Source: an uncultured Bacilli bacterium
Lineage (GTDB): Bacteria > Bacillota_I > Bacilli_A > RF39 > UBA660
Length of the DNA stretch: 55,162 bases
Assembly: GCA_910587745.1 (NCBI GenBank)
Contig: CAJUNE010000005.1
Location: 1 to 55,162 of the forward strand
Direction of reading: 5' to 3'
Notes under the pieces: model-generated
What the model was told of the DNA's origin: nothing
The model's input: the letters and a program-made list of their open reading frames with translations, nothing else
Database searches by the model: none
In this document: positions 24,100-32,700 of the stretch, one piece after another
Numbering within the stretch: position 1 is the first letter of the stretch
Layout of the letters: every line of letters begins with the position of its first letter
Translations under genes and position numbers: made by a program

Positions 24100-26201
24100 T
24101 AATGTTTCACCTCAACCATTTCAAAACATTCAATTATATCTCCAATTTTGATATCAGTATAATTGTCAAGAGTGATACCACATTCAAAACCTTTTTTAAC
24201 TTCTTTAACACTATCTTTCTCTCTTTGGATAGAGGCTATTTTACCATCATAGATTATAACACCATCTCTAATAAGTCTTGCACTAGCATTATTTTTAATT
24301 ATACCATCAGTTATATAAGTTCCTGCAATATTACCAACTTTAGAGAATTTGAATATTCTTCTAATTTCGGCACTTCCTAAAATCTTTTCTTCAAACTCTG
24401 GATCTAGCATACCTTTCATGGCTAGTTCTATTTCTTCAATACATTTATAAATAATTGTATATAATCTAATATCAACACCATACTCTTTAGCTATCTCTTT
24501 AGTGGTACTAGTTGGACTAACATTAAATCCGATTATAATGGCATTAGAGGCATTGGCTAATACAACATCACTTTCAGTGATAGTTCCAATACCTGAGCGG
24601 ATAACATTTATTTTAACACCTGCAACATCAATCTTCATTAAACTATTTTTAACTGCTTCTTCACTACCACGAACATCAGTTTTTAGAACTATATTAATTT
24701 CTTTTTGTCCTTCGTTTATTTTGCTAAATAAATCATCTAAAGATATAACGTCTTTCTTAAACTTATTTTCTTTAGCATTTATTGCTCTTTTTTCAGCGAT
24801 TTCTTTTGCTTCTTTTTCAGTTTCAAAAGCCATAAACTTATCACCAGCGCTTGGATTGTCATTTAAACCAGTAATCTCAACAGGTGTTCCAGGGTCAGCA
24901 CTAGTAATAGACTCACCTAAATCATTTTTCATAGTTCTTATTTTACCAAATGTTGTTCCAACTACTATTGGATCTCCTAAACGTAAAGTTCCATTTAATA
25001 TAAGTAGACTGGCAATTCCACCAACATTTTTATCTTGACGAGATTCAATTACAGAACCAACAGCATATCTACTTGGATTAGCTTTTAATTCACCCATTTC
25101 ACTTATAGCTAAAATGGTCTCTAATAATTTATCAACACCTTCTCCTGTTTGAGCTGAAATATTGATAAATGGATACTCTCCACCCCATTCTTCTGGAGTG
25201 ATATTAAGTTCGGCCATTTCAGTTTTGATTTTTTCTGGATTTGCATCTGGTTTATCTATTTTATTTACTGCGACAATTATTGGTACTTTCGCACTTAAAG
25301 CATGTTCAACTGCTTCTTTAGTTTGGGGCATTACTCCATCATCAGCAGCAACAATAATTATAACTATATCGGTAACGCTAGCTCCTCTAGCACGCATTTC
25401 AGTAAAGGCTGCATGGCCTGGAGTATCTATAAAGGTTATTTTACTACCATTGGTCTTTATTTGATAAGCTCCAATAGCTTGCGTAATTCCTCCAGCTTCA
25501 CCACTTGCAATATGAGAATCTCTTATATAATCTAAAAGGGTTGTTTTTCCATGATCAACATGACCCATTATAGTTACAATTGGAGGTCTTGGCACTAAGT
25601 CTTCTTCATTATCAACTATTTCATATTCTTCAAAGTTTGATACATCTTGGGTTTCTTCTCTTTTTAATGTTTTATTATATTCTAACGCAATTATTTCAGC
25701 ATTTTCAAAATCAAGGGCTTGGTTAACTGATAACATTAAACCTAATGTCATTAATTTTTTAATTATGTCTGTACCACTAATGTTTAATTCATCAGCTAGT
25801 TCTCCTACTGTCATGCCTTCTTTAAATACAATAATATTTTCATCTACTGTATTTTTCATAAGCTTGTCTTTATTTTTATACATTTCTTTACGTAATTTAG
25901 AATAATCTTTGGTTTCTACTTGATTTTTCTTTTTTAACTTTTGCTTTTTATCAGTTGTGTTTATGTTCTTAGTGATATTACTGCTTTCTACTATTTCATC
26001 TACAACTTCATCAATTGTTTCCTCTTCTTCATAAGAGTCATCTTCTACACCAATTAAATTAATTGCATTATCTAGAGTGATAACATCTAAATCGGTGAGT
26101 TCGTCCTCTCCACTTTTTACTTCTATGCCAAGATCATTACATTTTTTTAAAATCTCAGCGACACTTAAATTTACATCACTTGCATATTCTTTTACAGTCA
26201 T
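24099..26201 (-). CDS. infB: Translation initiation factor IF-2
   Basis: 700 residues. Two IF2_N domains (1-50 and about 124-175) are separated by a charged linker. The G domain starts with GHVDHGKTTLLDYIRDS at about 213, then DTPGHAAFTEMRARG and NKIDKPDANPEK, followed by beta-barrel domains and the C-terminal fMet-tRNA-binding domain (FECGITLDNYTDIKIGD). It directs initiator tRNA to the 30S subunit. The L7Ae-like gene usually found between rnpM and infB is missing; only 29 bases separate them. Confidence 0.98.
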   Translation of the reverse strand: MTVKEYASDVNLSVAEILKKCNDLGIEVKSGEDELTDLDVITLDNAINLIGVEDDSYEEEETIDEVVDEIVESSNITKNINTTDKKQKLKKKNQVETKDYSKLRKEMYKNKDKLMKNTVDENIIVFKEGMTVGELADELNISGTDIIKKLMTLGLMLSVNQALDFENAEIIALEYNKTLKREETQDVSNFEEYEIVDNEEDLVPRPPIVTIMGHVDHGKTTLLDYIRDSHIASGEAGGITQAIGAYQIKTNGSKITFIDTPGHAAFTEMRARGASVTDIVIIIVAADDGVMPQTKEAVEHALSAKVPIIVAVNKIDKPDANPEKIKTEMAELNITPEEWGGEYPFINISAQTGEGVDKLLETILAISEMGELKANPSRYAVGSVIESRQDKNVGGIASLLILNGTLRLGDPIVVGTTFGKIRTMKNDLGESITSADPGTPVEITGLNDNPSAGDKFMAFETEKEAKEIAEKRAINAKENKFKKDVISLDDLFSKINEGQKEINIVLKTDVRGSEEAVKNSLMKIDVAGVKINVIRSGIGTITESDVVLANASNAIIIGFNVSPTSTTKEIAKEYGVDIRLYTIIYKCIEEIELAMKGMLDPEFEEKILGSAEIRRIFKFSKVGNIAGTYITDGIIKNNASARLIRDGVIIYDGKIASIQREKDSVKEVKKGFECGITLDNYTDIKIGDIIECFEMVEVKH

Positions 26202-26230
26202 GCTTACTCTCCTTTCTTATTTTTTATTTT

Positions 26231-26491
26231 TTATTTAATTAAATTTTTAGCATTTTCATATACTTCACTAGGAATACTAACTTCTAATATTCTTTCTAAT
26301 ATTTTAGTTTTCTCAGCTTTATTTATGACTTCAATATCTTTTTTTAAATAAGCTCCTCTACCGTTTGCTTTACCTGTTATATCTACAATAACATTACCTT
26401 CAGGAGTTCTTACTATACGAAGCAAATCTTTTTTTTCACACTTTTCTTTAGTTACTACGCAAGTTCGCATTGGTATTTTTTTTGTTTTCAT
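26231..26491 (-). CDS. rnpM: RNase P modulator RnpM (YlxR)
   Basis: 86 residues of the YlxR family: MRTCVVTKEKCEKKDLLRIV near the start and GKANGRGAYLKKD in the middle. It is an RNA-binding protein, reported in Bacillus to modulate RNase P. It lies between nusA and infB as in nearly all Firmicutes. Confidence 0.93.
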   Translation of the reverse strand: MKTKKIPMRTCVVTKEKCEKKDLLRIVRTPEGNVIVDITGKANGRGAYLKKDIEVINKAEKTKILERILEVSIPSEVYENAKNLIK

Positions 26492-26513
26492 TTTAGTCTC
26501 CTTGCTTTATATC

Positions 26514-27626
26514 TTATTTGTTACCTTCTTCGTTAATCTCTTTCATTGTTTTAATATTGATTTTATATTTAGTTAATCTACTAGCTAGTTTAATATTATT
26601 GCCACCTTTACCAATTGCAAGAGCAAGTTCATCATCAGGGATAACTGCTAAAGCTTCTTTTTTCTTTTCATCAATTATACTTACAATGGCATTTTTAGCA
26701 GGTGATAAAGCACTTTTAATATATTCTTCAGGATTTTCACTGTATAATACTACATCTACTTTTTCACCATTTAATTCTTTTAAGATACTAGCAATACGTG
26801 AACCTCTTTCACCTATACATGTTCCAATAGGGTCAATTCTTTCGTTAGTTGTAGATAATGCTACTTTACTTCTAATTCCGGCTTCTCTAACACATGCATG
26901 CATAATAAGAGTTCCATCTTGTAATTCTGGTATTTCGAGTTCAAATAATCTTTTTACAAAACCATAGTGTTTTCTTGATAATAATATTAAAGGTCCTTTA
27001 GTACCATTTTCAATTTTAGTGACATATACTCTGATATTAGAACCCATTTTAATTGTTTCGCCTGGAATAATATCATTCTTAGGTAATATTCCTCTGGTTC
27101 TTCCTAAATCAATATAATAGTTTTTGTTATCTTCAAGAGCAACTAAACCTAGTAACATTTCATCTTGCTTATCTTGGAATTCGTCGATAATACTGTTTTT
27201 TTCAGCTTCTCTTATTTTTTGAGTTAAAACTTGCTTAGCTGTAGAAGCTGCGACACGACCAAAATCCTTAGGTGTAACTTCTGTCTCAATAGTTTCGCCC
27301 ACTTTAATTCCTGGTACCATTTCTTCTGCTTGCTCTAATATGATTTGCGCATCTATATTAATTTCTGGTGCTATTTTTACAACATTTCCTTCTTCATCAG
27401 TAGTCTCACTACCAAAATCTACATCATCAACTACTACTAAATAAGAAAATACTTTGATTTCGCCTGTTTCACGATTAATGTCTACTCTCACATTTGTCTT
27501 AGAATCAAAATTCTTTTTGTATGCTGTTGCTAAGGCTTGCTCCATTCCTTCAAATACAACTTCTTCACTTATTCCTTTTTCTTTTACTATTGCTTTTACT
27601 GCTTTAATGAATTCTTCACTATTCAT
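26514..27626 (-). CDS. nusA: Transcription termination/antitermination protein NusA
   Basis: About 370 residues, the usual Firmicutes length. N-terminal RNA-polymerase-binding domain (EEFIKAVKAIVKEKGISEEV), S1 domain near 130-200 (GLVALEDNKNYYIDLGRTRG), then two KH domains with ERIDPIGTCIGERGSRIASI and DELALAIGKGGNNIKLAS. The ATG at 27626 follows GAGGTGA and overlaps the short rimP by eight bases. An in-frame start 30 bases upstream lacks a ribosome site. Confidence 0.97.
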   Translation of the reverse strand: MNSEEFIKAVKAIVKEKGISEEVVFEGMEQALATAYKKNFDSKTNVRVDINRETGEIKVFSYLVVVDDVDFGSETTDEEGNVVKIAPEINIDAQIILEQAEEMVPGIKVGETIETEVTPKDFGRVAASTAKQVLTQKIREAEKNSIIDEFQDKQDEMLLGLVALEDNKNYYIDLGRTRGILPKNDIIPGETIKMGSNIRVYVTKIENGTKGPLILLSRKHYGFVKRLFELEIPELQDGTLIMHACVREAGIRSKVALSTTNERIDPIGTCIGERGSRIASILKELNGEKVDVVLYSENPEEYIKSALSPAKNAIVSIIDEKKKEALAVIPDDELALAIGKGGNNIKLASRLTKYKINIKTMKEINEEGNK

Positions 27627-27885
27627 TATCTTCACCTCTTTCTTTGGATACGACATCTAAGATGTATGAATCATCTGTAAAATCATACTCATCTACAATT
27701 GGATTAATGATGTTTGTAGCATCAACAATTGTATCTAAATCAATACCTCCAACTTTATCTAATACTATTGATAATACATTGTAATTACCACTGTTTTTTT
27801 CATATGTAACACTGTCAACAATAATACTCTCTTTTTCTAGAACTTCTCTAATCTTTTTCTCTAGTTCTTCTAAACTTTTTTTCAT
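27619..27885 (-). CDS. rimP: Ribosome maturation factor RimP, N-terminal domain only
   Basis: Only 88 residues, against about 150 in Bacillus. The N-terminal RimP domain is intact: ELEKKIREVLEKESIIVDSV, LSIVLDKVGGIDLDTIVDAT and YILDVVSKERGE at the position of the conserved LEVSSPG motif. Immediately after that motif the gene ends at nusA, so the C-terminal SH3-like domain is missing. The remaining LDVVSKERG has lost the usual SSPG. Either a natural short form or a nonfunctional relic; tight coupling to nusA favours retention. Confidence 0.8.
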   Translation of the reverse strand: MKKSLEELEKKIREVLEKESIIVDSVTYEKNSGNYNVLSIVLDKVGGIDLDTIVDATNIINPIVDEYDFTDDSYILDVVSKERGEDNE

Positions 27886-27913
27886 AACTCACCCTATTCT
27901 TATATAATAATAA

Positions 27914-27937
27914 AAGTGGGAAAATTCTTGCCCACTT
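27914..27937 (-). promoter_or_regulatory. Leader hairpin/attenuator before rimP-nusA
   Basis: AAGTGGG / CCCACTT around a ten-base loop, followed on the minus strand by TTATTATTATA, in the leader between promoter and rimP. A terminator-like hairpin in the leader of an operon encoding NusA suggests attenuation or NusA feedback (inference). Confidence 0.6.
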
Positions 27938-27952
27938 AAATCTGTCAAAGTT

Positions 27953-27980
27953 ATTATATCATAAAATAACTTATTGTCAA
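27953..27980 (-). promoter_or_regulatory. Promoter of the rimP-nusA-infB operon
   Basis: Perfect TTGACA, 16-base spacer, perfect TATAAT on the minus strand, about 68 bases upstream of the rimP ATG. Confidence 0.85.
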
Positions 27981-27995
27981 AGTTTATTTTGTTCT

Positions 27996-28952
27996 TTATT
28001 TTAAAAAGTTTGTTACTAATTCTATTATTATATTTTTCTCTTTAGGATTACTTTCAGCGATTAAAAGTGTGACTGCTACTAAAGTGTTATTGTCTATTAT
28101 TTGTTTTTCATTTTTGTATAAAATGTTATAAAATTGTAAAAAGTATATGAATAATGTAGCGGCGATTCTCTTATTGCCATCAATAAATACATGATTTTTA
28201 ACAACCATATAAAGAAAGTTTGCTGCTTTTTCTTCTAATGTGGGATAAACATCTTTATTATCAAAAGATTGATAAATATTAGCTATAACTGATTTTAATC
28301 CTTTATCTCTTTCTAAAGCAAATATATCACTTTCTTCATTAAATCTTAAAGTTTCTATGATATTAATACAATCTTCATATGTTACTTTTTTATCACTTGT
28401 TGTACCTTCTATTTTTTTAAATGCTCTATGATCATAATCATCAAGTAAATCTAAAGCATTAGTGTATTCAGTAATAACTCGAAGAATTTCTTTACTATCA
28501 TGTTCACTGGTATTTTCATACCCTCGACTTGCTATATCTAATAATTTAACTGTTTTTTCCAAATATTCTAATCTTTTATTATTTACAACGTAACCTTTAA
28601 TCATATAATCTTTTAATATCTTATTAGCCCATTTTCTAAAAATAATACCATTCTTGGATTTTACTCGATAACCAACACTTATAATCATATCAAGATTGTA
28701 GTAATCTAGCTCTCTAGTTTGTGTTTTATTAGATATTGCTCCATGTAAAGTGGTGTGTGCAAATTTTGCACATACCTCTTTTTTATCTAATTCATTTTCT
28801 TTAAAAATATTATTAATATGTCTTGTTATTACAGTTCTATCTCTACCAAATAATTCTGCCATTTGCTCTAGTGATAACCATACTGTTTCTTCTTTCATAT
28901 TTACTTCTAATTTTACATTTTGATTTTCAAATAATATAATTTCATTTTTCAT
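27996..28952 (-). CDS. RhuM-family protein with C-terminal Doc-type Fic domain
   Basis: 318 residues. The N-terminal RhuM part has VWLSLEQMAELFGRDRTVIT (24-43), CAKFAHTT (61-68) and the YYNLDMIISVGYRVKS block (84-99). The C-terminal Fic/Doc domain carries HVFIDGNKR at 254-262. Ending in GNKR rather than GNGRxxR, the motif is of Doc type; P1 Doc is a kinase that phosphorylates EF-Tu. The RhuM-Fic combination is common in accessory loci. An XRE regulator gene lies 57 bases upstream and is probably cotranscribed. Toxin action and its antidote are not demonstrated. Confidence 0.85.
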   Translation of the reverse strand: MKNEIILFENQNVKLEVNMKEETVWLSLEQMAELFGRDRTVITRHINNIFKENELDKKEVCAKFAHTTLHGAISNKTQTRELDYYNLDMIISVGYRVKSKNGIIFRKWANKILKDYMIKGYVVNNKRLEYLEKTVKLLDIASRGYENTSEHDSKEILRVITEYTNALDLLDDYDHRAFKKIEGTTSDKKVTYEDCINIIETLRFNEESDIFALERDKGLKSVIANIYQSFDNKDVYPTLEEKAANFLYMVVKNHVFIDGNKRIAATLFIYFLQFYNILYKNEKQIIDNNTLVAVTLLIAESNPKEKNIIIELVTNFLK

Positions 28953-29009
28953 TTTTCTACCTTCTTTCTAATTTTTATTATTTGTTAATTTGTTTTATAG
29001 CTTTTAAAA

Positions 29010-29261
29010 CTATTTTTTCTTTAATGGAACTATTTTTAAAGTGTATCCAAGAGGCTCTAATAATTTAATCATTGTTCCTATAGTTGGTGATGTTAAACAT
29101 CTTTCAACGCGATTAACTGTTGCTCTAATCATATTACTTTGTTCTGCTAGCTCTTGTTGAGTAATATGTTGATTTTTTCTTAAAGATATAAACTCTTCAA
29201 TTAACCTATCTTCAAGTTCAACAATTAGTTTTTCTTTTGCTATTAATTCTTGTTCATTCAT
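29010..29261 (-). CDS. XRE-family helix-turn-helix regulator
   Basis: 83 residues. A helical lead (residues 1-25) precedes an HTH: ITQQELAEQSNMIRATVNRV at about 33-52, with a C-terminal TIGTMIKLLEPLGYTLKIVP typical of HigA-type antitoxin regulators. It precedes the RhuM-Doc gene and has a perfect palindrome next to its own promoter, which fits autoregulation. It may be the regulator and possibly antidote of that gene. GAGG precedes the ATG. Confidence 0.75.
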   Translation of the reverse strand: MNEQELIAKEKLIVELEDRLIEEFISLRKNQHITQQELAEQSNMIRATVNRVERCLTSPTIGTMIKLLEPLGYTLKIVPLKKK

Positions 29262-29287
29262 AATACTTACCTACCTCAATATAAGTG

Positions 29288-29301
29288 TAACATAAATGTT
29301 A
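29288..29301. promoter_or_regulatory. Palindromic operator and promoter of the XRE/RhuM-Doc unit
   Basis: Perfect 14-base inverted repeat TAACATAAATGTTA, directly downstream of a minus-strand promoter (TTTACT, 16-base spacer, TATATA) and so overlapping the expected start site. Likely bound by the XRE protein. Confidence 0.55.
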
Positions 29302-29354
29302 TATATAGCAAAGAAAAATGTTTAGTAAATTGAATATTTTTTGAATTAAAAAAA

Positions 29355-29381
29355 AGCTTAATAGCATTTAACTATTAAACT
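29355..29381 (-). terminator. Terminator of the ABC transporter operon
   Basis: Ten-pair stem (one G-U) between AGTTTAATAG and CTATTAAGCT on the minus strand, seven-base loop, T8 tail. It overlaps the permease stop codon. Confidence 0.85.
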
Positions 29382-31891
29382 TAAATATTTTCTTCTCTTA
29401 AAGCTTCTAAGATGTTTTCTTTTTTAATCTTTTTAGATGCATAATTCATAGCTATTATAACTATTATAAATACTCCTATTACTGAAATAATTAAACTATC
29501 CCATGGTATAATTATGCCTGTATTAAATACGCCACCAATAGCATTTGAAATAAGAGCATTTATTCCTATAGAAACAGGTATACCATATAATAATGATTTT
29601 AAGCCAAAGAATAAACTTTCAAAGAATAATATTTTATTAAATCCTCGTGGAGTTAAACCAACACTTCTTAGCATTGCAAATTCTTTTCTTCTTAAATTCA
29701 TACTGGTATTAATAGTATTAATAACACTCGTAACACCAATTAATACGACTAATGCGATAAATCCATAGAATAAAATATTTATTGCTAAAACTATATTTTT
29801 AACAGTAGCTTCTTCAATCTTAGGACTATATACTTGTATTTCAGATTTTAAATTTAATTTATTATTTTTATAATCTTCATTTATTTTTTTATAGTCTTTA
29901 GAATTAAATAAGTATTCACTTTCATAGCTATCACTAATAAAATTATTTTCATAAGTAGATTCACTAATTATTAATGTTGGTCTTCCCGTATAAAGTCTAG
30001 TTTTAAAACCAAAATCTATATCATTAGTAATCTCGGTTTCTATATTAAATGTGCTATTATCAGTTACTATCTCTAAATTATAATTTTTGTTTTTAAAGAT
30101 GTCTGTTTCAATGGTTTTACGACTATTTTCTTCATAGATAGTAAGATATTTTTTATTTAATATTAAGCCTTCAGCTTTAGTTAACTTTGTCATATCAGAA
30201 TCAGGAATAACTATTAATTCAAAACTTGATTTTGCCTCTTCTGGATAGTCTGAATTCATATTTTTCCATAAAGTTGTATACTCATTATCATCTATTTTAT
30301 TTACAGTAATATATTCATTTTGAATGATAGTTCTTTCTTCTTTTATTTCATAATTACTTTTTATTACTTTAATGTCTTCTTTTATATCTTCTTTTTTGCC
30401 TTTTAAATAAAAGCCAATATCATAATCACTAGAATCAACTGAATCACTAGTTTTTATAGCATATCCTAAAAAGGAAGTAAAAGTGTTAAACATAACTATA
30501 CTTATAAATAAACTGATTATCGTAACGCGATATTTCTTTTTATTTCGCTTCATGTTTTTATGAGCTAATTCTCCTTCAATTCCAAATATGGCACTGATTA
30601 TTTTAGGAGTTCTTAAACTCTTTCTTGTTACTTTTATATCATCGTTTCCTCTTATTGCTTCAATAGGTGTTACTTTGCCTGCTCTTTTAGCTGGGAGATA
30701 TGCTGATATTAATATTACCATACACATAAATACTAATGGTATCAACAAATACGTTAAATTAACACTAAAGATAAATTCCATATTTACAGCATCTTTTAAT
30801 AAATAATTTAATATTTCAACAACTACATATATTCCTAGGAAACCTCCTATTATACCTAGGATTATTCCGATACTACCTACAATAAAAGCTTCAAATAAAA
30901 CTGTCTTTCTAATTTGTTTACCTGTTGTTCCAATTGATGAATATAAACCAAAACTTTTCTTTCTTTCCATAGTAGATATAGCAAAAGAGTTATATATTAC
31001 CACAATACATCCTACTGATATAACTGATAAAGCGATTAATATTAAAGGTAGAAAAGTACTATTTATATTATCATATTTTGTAGCTCCATAATAAAATAAT
31101 AAACTTGTATTAGCAGTAAACTTGTTTTCATTTATATTAATATTACTTGCTATTTCTTTAATTGTATCATATGTTTCTTTAGGCTTTTTGAGCTTTACAA
31201 AAGCTTCTACTTCACTAGGAATATCTCTACTTAATGTAAAAGACATATAACCTGCTGATTCGTAATCTTCATAATAGGTTCTTTCAATAATACCTACAAC
31301 TTTATATTCTTTTGTCTTGGTATCTTCTAATGTCTCAGCATTTTTTATAATATCATCACTATCTTCATACCTTGGAATAGGGATATTAGTATTTCCTAAA
31401 TATTCACCATTATAGTAACGTTTCCCTATATTTAAATTAATAGTGTCGCCAACTTTAACTTTTAAATTCCCATCTTCAAGAGCTTCTTGAGTTAATACTA
31501 TTTCATTATCTTTTTCAGGTAGTCTTCCCTCAATTATATTTAATTTTTCCAAAAGACTAGAACTAGCCTCAGTTACATATAAATAGGGTCTAAATGGATT
31601 ACTTGAGTTTTCTAATGATACAAAGCCAATTCCACTATAATAATACATACTATCTACTTTAATGTTCTTTTCTAAAGTTTGATAGTTTTCTTTTGATAAC
31701 TCGGTTATTTTGAAATGATGAGCACCATGATTTTTTTCTGTTGCTAGACGTTCTGTTGTTAAAACGGTGGATATTAATAATCCTATCCCAACCATTAGAG
31801 CCGTAGATAACGTAATACCAATTATTGTTACTAAGGTTCTTTTTTTATTCATTTTTAAATGCTTTAGAGTAAGCTTGTTTAAAATATTCAT
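29381..31891 (-). CDS. FtsX-type ABC transporter permease
   Basis: 836 residues with two FtsX/MacB-like units. An N-terminal membrane helix (residues 17-37) is followed by a large extracellular domain, then three helices near 280-400 ending in LPAKRAGKVTPIEAIRGN. A second helix and extracellular domain follow, and three last helices near 700-820 (LRRKEFAMLRSVGLTPRGFN between them). This architecture is typical of peptide- or bacitracin-resistance and cell-envelope stress exporters. It is followed on the chromosome by its own terminator and preceded by the ATPase gene (one base apart). Confidence 0.9.
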   Translation of the reverse strand: MNILNKLTLKHLKMNKKRTLVTIIGITLSTALMVGIGLLISTVLTTERLATEKNHGAHHFKITELSKENYQTLEKNIKVDSMYYYSGIGFVSLENSSNPFRPYLYVTEASSSLLEKLNIIEGRLPEKDNEIVLTQEALEDGNLKVKVGDTINLNIGKRYYNGEYLGNTNIPIPRYEDSDDIIKNAETLEDTKTKEYKVVGIIERTYYEDYESAGYMSFTLSRDIPSEVEAFVKLKKPKETYDTIKEIASNININENKFTANTSLLFYYGATKYDNINSTFLPLILIALSVISVGCIVVIYNSFAISTMERKKSFGLYSSIGTTGKQIRKTVLFEAFIVGSIGIILGIIGGFLGIYVVVEILNYLLKDAVNMEFIFSVNLTYLLIPLVFMCMVILISAYLPAKRAGKVTPIEAIRGNDDIKVTRKSLRTPKIISAIFGIEGELAHKNMKRNKKKYRVTIISLFISIVMFNTFTSFLGYAIKTSDSVDSSDYDIGFYLKGKKEDIKEDIKVIKSNYEIKEERTIIQNEYITVNKIDDNEYTTLWKNMNSDYPEEAKSSFELIVIPDSDMTKLTKAEGLILNKKYLTIYEENSRKTIETDIFKNKNYNLEIVTDNSTFNIETEITNDIDFGFKTRLYTGRPTLIISESTYENNFISDSYESEYLFNSKDYKKINEDYKNNKLNLKSEIQVYSPKIEEATVKNIVLAINILFYGFIALVVLIGVTSVINTINTSMNLRRKEFAMLRSVGLTPRGFNKILFFESLFFGLKSLLYGIPVSIGINALISNAIGGVFNTGIIIPWDSLIISVIGVFIIVIIAMNYASKKIKKENILEALREENI

Positions 31892-31892
31892 T

Positions 31893-32573
31893 TTAGTTCA
31901 CTCTCTCATCACTTATAATTTTACCATCATTAATGGTGATTATTCTCTTAGCATTAATAGCTAGATTTTTGTCATGGGTAATCATAATAATTGTTTGATT
32001 GTATTTTTCATTAGATACTTGTAATAATTCCATTATCTCACTACTTGCTTTAGAATCTAAATTTCCAGTTGGTTCATCAGCGAGTAAAAGTGCTGGATGA
32101 TTCATTAAAGCTCTTCCAATTGACACTCTTTGTTGTTGGCCTCCGGATAATTCATTTGGTAAATGGTTAACTCTATTATCTAATCCTAAAGTATGAATAA
32201 TCTCATTTAAATATTTTGAATCCGGTTTCTTACCATCTAATAAAACTGGTAAAGTAATATTTTCTTTAACATTTAATATTGGTATTAAATTGTAAAATTG
32301 ATAAATTAAGCCTACTTCTCTTCTTCTAAAGATAGCTAGATTGTTTTCGTTTAATTTATAAACATCTTTGCCATTTAAATATACTTTACCACTGGTTGGT
32401 CTATCTACTCCTCCTAGAATATGTAGTAAAGTGGATTTCCCTGAACCACTAGAACCAACGATAGCTACAAAGTCACCTTTCTCAACACTAAAACTGATAT
32501 TATCTAAGGCTTTTACTTCTATAGTACCACTTTTATATGTTTTGTTTAAATTTTCAACTTTTAATATTTCCAT
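31893..32573 (-). CDS. ABC transporter ATP-binding protein (MacB/LolD type)
   Basis: 226 residues, complete nucleotide-binding domain: Walker A GSSGSGKST at 40-48, Q-loop YQFYNLIP near 91, signature LSGGQQQR at 142-148, Walker B LLLADEPTG near 162-170, H-loop THD. It partners the FtsX-type permease. The promoter region upstream carries direct repeats suited to the response regulator encoded next door. Confidence 0.95.
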   Translation of the reverse strand: MEILKVENLNKTYKSGTIEVKALDNISFSVEKGDFVAIVGSSGSGKSTLLHILGGVDRPTSGKVYLNGKDVYKLNENNLAIFRRREVGLIYQFYNLIPILNVKENITLPVLLDGKKPDSKYLNEIIHTLGLDNRVNHLPNELSGGQQQRVSIGRALMNHPALLLADEPTGNLDSKASSEIMELLQVSNEKYNQTIIMITHDKNLAINAKRIITINDGKIISDERVN

Positions 32574-32597
32574 AATATTTCTTTCCTTTCATTTAAT

Positions 32598-32632
32598 AGT
32601 ATATTAAATTATTGTGACTTTAAAGTGACTTT
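32598..32632 (-). promoter_or_regulatory. Direct repeats upstream of the ABC transporter promoter
   Basis: GTGACTTTAAA GTGACTTTTAT (plus strand, 32614-32635) is a direct repeat with an 11-base period, the spacing bound by OmpR-family regulators. A TATACT -10 (32598-32603, minus strand) lies just downstream, with a poor -35 inside the repeats, which suggests activation by the neighbouring response regulator. Confidence 0.5.
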
Positions 32633-32700
32633 TATTATGACAATTTAGTCATATTTTATGAGAGTAAAATCGAAGTATATTAGATACTGTATTTTTATTT

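Noticed and set aside
24502..25038. Long hydrophobic reading frame antisense to infB
   Set aside because: Mirror frame of a strongly conserved gene, with no ribosome binding site and codon use reflecting the opposite strand. Similar frames opposite nusA, pbpB and others were dropped for the same reason.
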